From NCBI GenBank assembly GCA_035776735.1, contig DASSSO010000213.1, positions 1 to 14,986 of the forward strand: a DNA stretch of 14,986 nt, in the 5' to 3' direction. Under the pieces are notes generated by a model. The model saw nothing but the letters and a program-made list of their open reading frames with translations, was not told where the DNA came from and did no database searches. This DNA comes from JACDAN01 sp035776735. Lineage in GTDB: Bacteria > Actinomycetota > Thermoleophilia > Gaiellales > Gaiellaceae. Made by a program: the position numbers and the translations under genes. Shown here in pieces: positions 14,619 to 14,986 of the stretch (its first letter is position 1; each line of letters opens with the position of its first letter).

Positions 14619-14986
14619 GCCGACTCCGGGAAGACGGGCGTGGCCTCCTCCTCGGCCAGGAAGTCGATCTCGAGCTTCTCGATCCGCGTGCCCTCGATCT
14701 CGATCACCTTGAAGCGGAGCCCGTTCCACTGGATCTCGTCGCCGGGCGCCGGCGCGCGGCCGAGCTGCCCGAAGACGAACCCGGCGAGGGTGTGGTAGTC
14801 GACGTCCGGCATGTCGAGCTGGAACTGCTCGTTGAAGTCGTCGATCGGGAACGTGCCGTGGACGCGGATCCGGCGCTCGTCGAGTCGCTCGAGCGACTCG
14901 TCGGGCAGGTCGTACTCGTCCTCGATCTCGCCGACGATCTCCTCGAGCAGGTCCTCGAGCGTGACGATGCCCTGCATCGAGCCGTA
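14615..14986 (-). CDS. CorC/hemolysin-type CBS-domain protein, C-terminal part
   Basis: The gene enters from beyond the window's right edge; 123 codons are visible. They begin Y-G-S-M-Q-G-I-V-T-L-E-D-L-L-E-E-I-V-G-E-I, the end of the second CBS domain. The CorC_HlyC transporter-associated domain follows, with D-F-N-E-Q-F (about 51-56), Y-H-T-L-A-G-F-V-F-G-Q-L-G-R and F-K-V-I-E-I-E-G-T-R-I. In full-length members an N-terminal CNNM/DUF21 membrane domain precedes these, and the proteins are tied to magnesium or cobalt handling. Whether that domain is present cannot be seen. The stop TGA overlaps the proposed recG CTG by four bases. Confidence 0.93.

Noticed and set aside
14619..14729. recG start at the far upstream codon 14729
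   Set aside because: This would add 37 Arg/Gly-rich residues read out of frame over the CorC-type C-terminus.

Overview
The window is compact, very GC-rich bacterial DNA with strong G/C third-position bias and short gaps. Almost all genes lie on the minus strand, in an order typical of Actinomycetota: recG, rsmD, coaD, a SepIVA-like coiled-coil gene, DUF177 (YceD), rpmF, acpP, rnc, smc, ftsY. Together with the ACC deaminase and the actinobacterial-type ABC-F protein, this suggests a deep-branching soil actinobacterium such as a member of Thermoleophilia. That placement is inference from gene content, not a phylogeny.

Layout. Positions 1-540 (plus strand): the end of a small gene, a tandem paralogue of it, and a dodecin-like gene, closed by a strong hairpin. 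Positions 562-5359 (minus): rpmF, acpP, rnc, smc and ftsY, covering ribosome, lipid carrier, RNA processing, chromosome organisation and SRP receptor. Positions 5360-8998: a block separating DUF177 from rpmF, which are normally adjacent. It holds an ABC-F ATPase on the plus strand with an attenuator-like leader, then on the minus strand an AraC-type regulator, a VOC protein and an ACC deaminase. Positions 8999-11813 (minus): rsmD, coaD, sepIVA-like, a metallophosphoesterase and DUF177, several overlapping by 4 bases. Positions 11830-12351: a decayed secreted kelch-repeat gene. Positions 12399-14986 (minus): recG and the C-terminal part of a CorC-type CBS protein.

Points most worth a second look: (1) a leader before the ABC-F gene with a five-codon ORF, M-R-S-R-R, whose stop region can pair with the ABC-F Shine-Dalgarno, which looks like antibiotic-sensing translation attenuation; (2) a 175-bp element with 16-bp terminal inverted repeats and two internal hairpins, sitting in frame inside recG between helicase motifs; (3) an SMC protein with much shortened arms; (4) three genes (rnc, the phosphoesterase, recG) with no ATG, GTG or TTG at the start expected from homology; (5) an RNase III lacking one of the four usual acidic catalytic residues; (6) a 61-bp imperfect palindrome between smc and ftsY.

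No tRNA, rRNA, CRISPR array, integrase or transposase was seen. No homology search or folding program was run: family calls rest on recognised motifs, and pairings were checked by hand.
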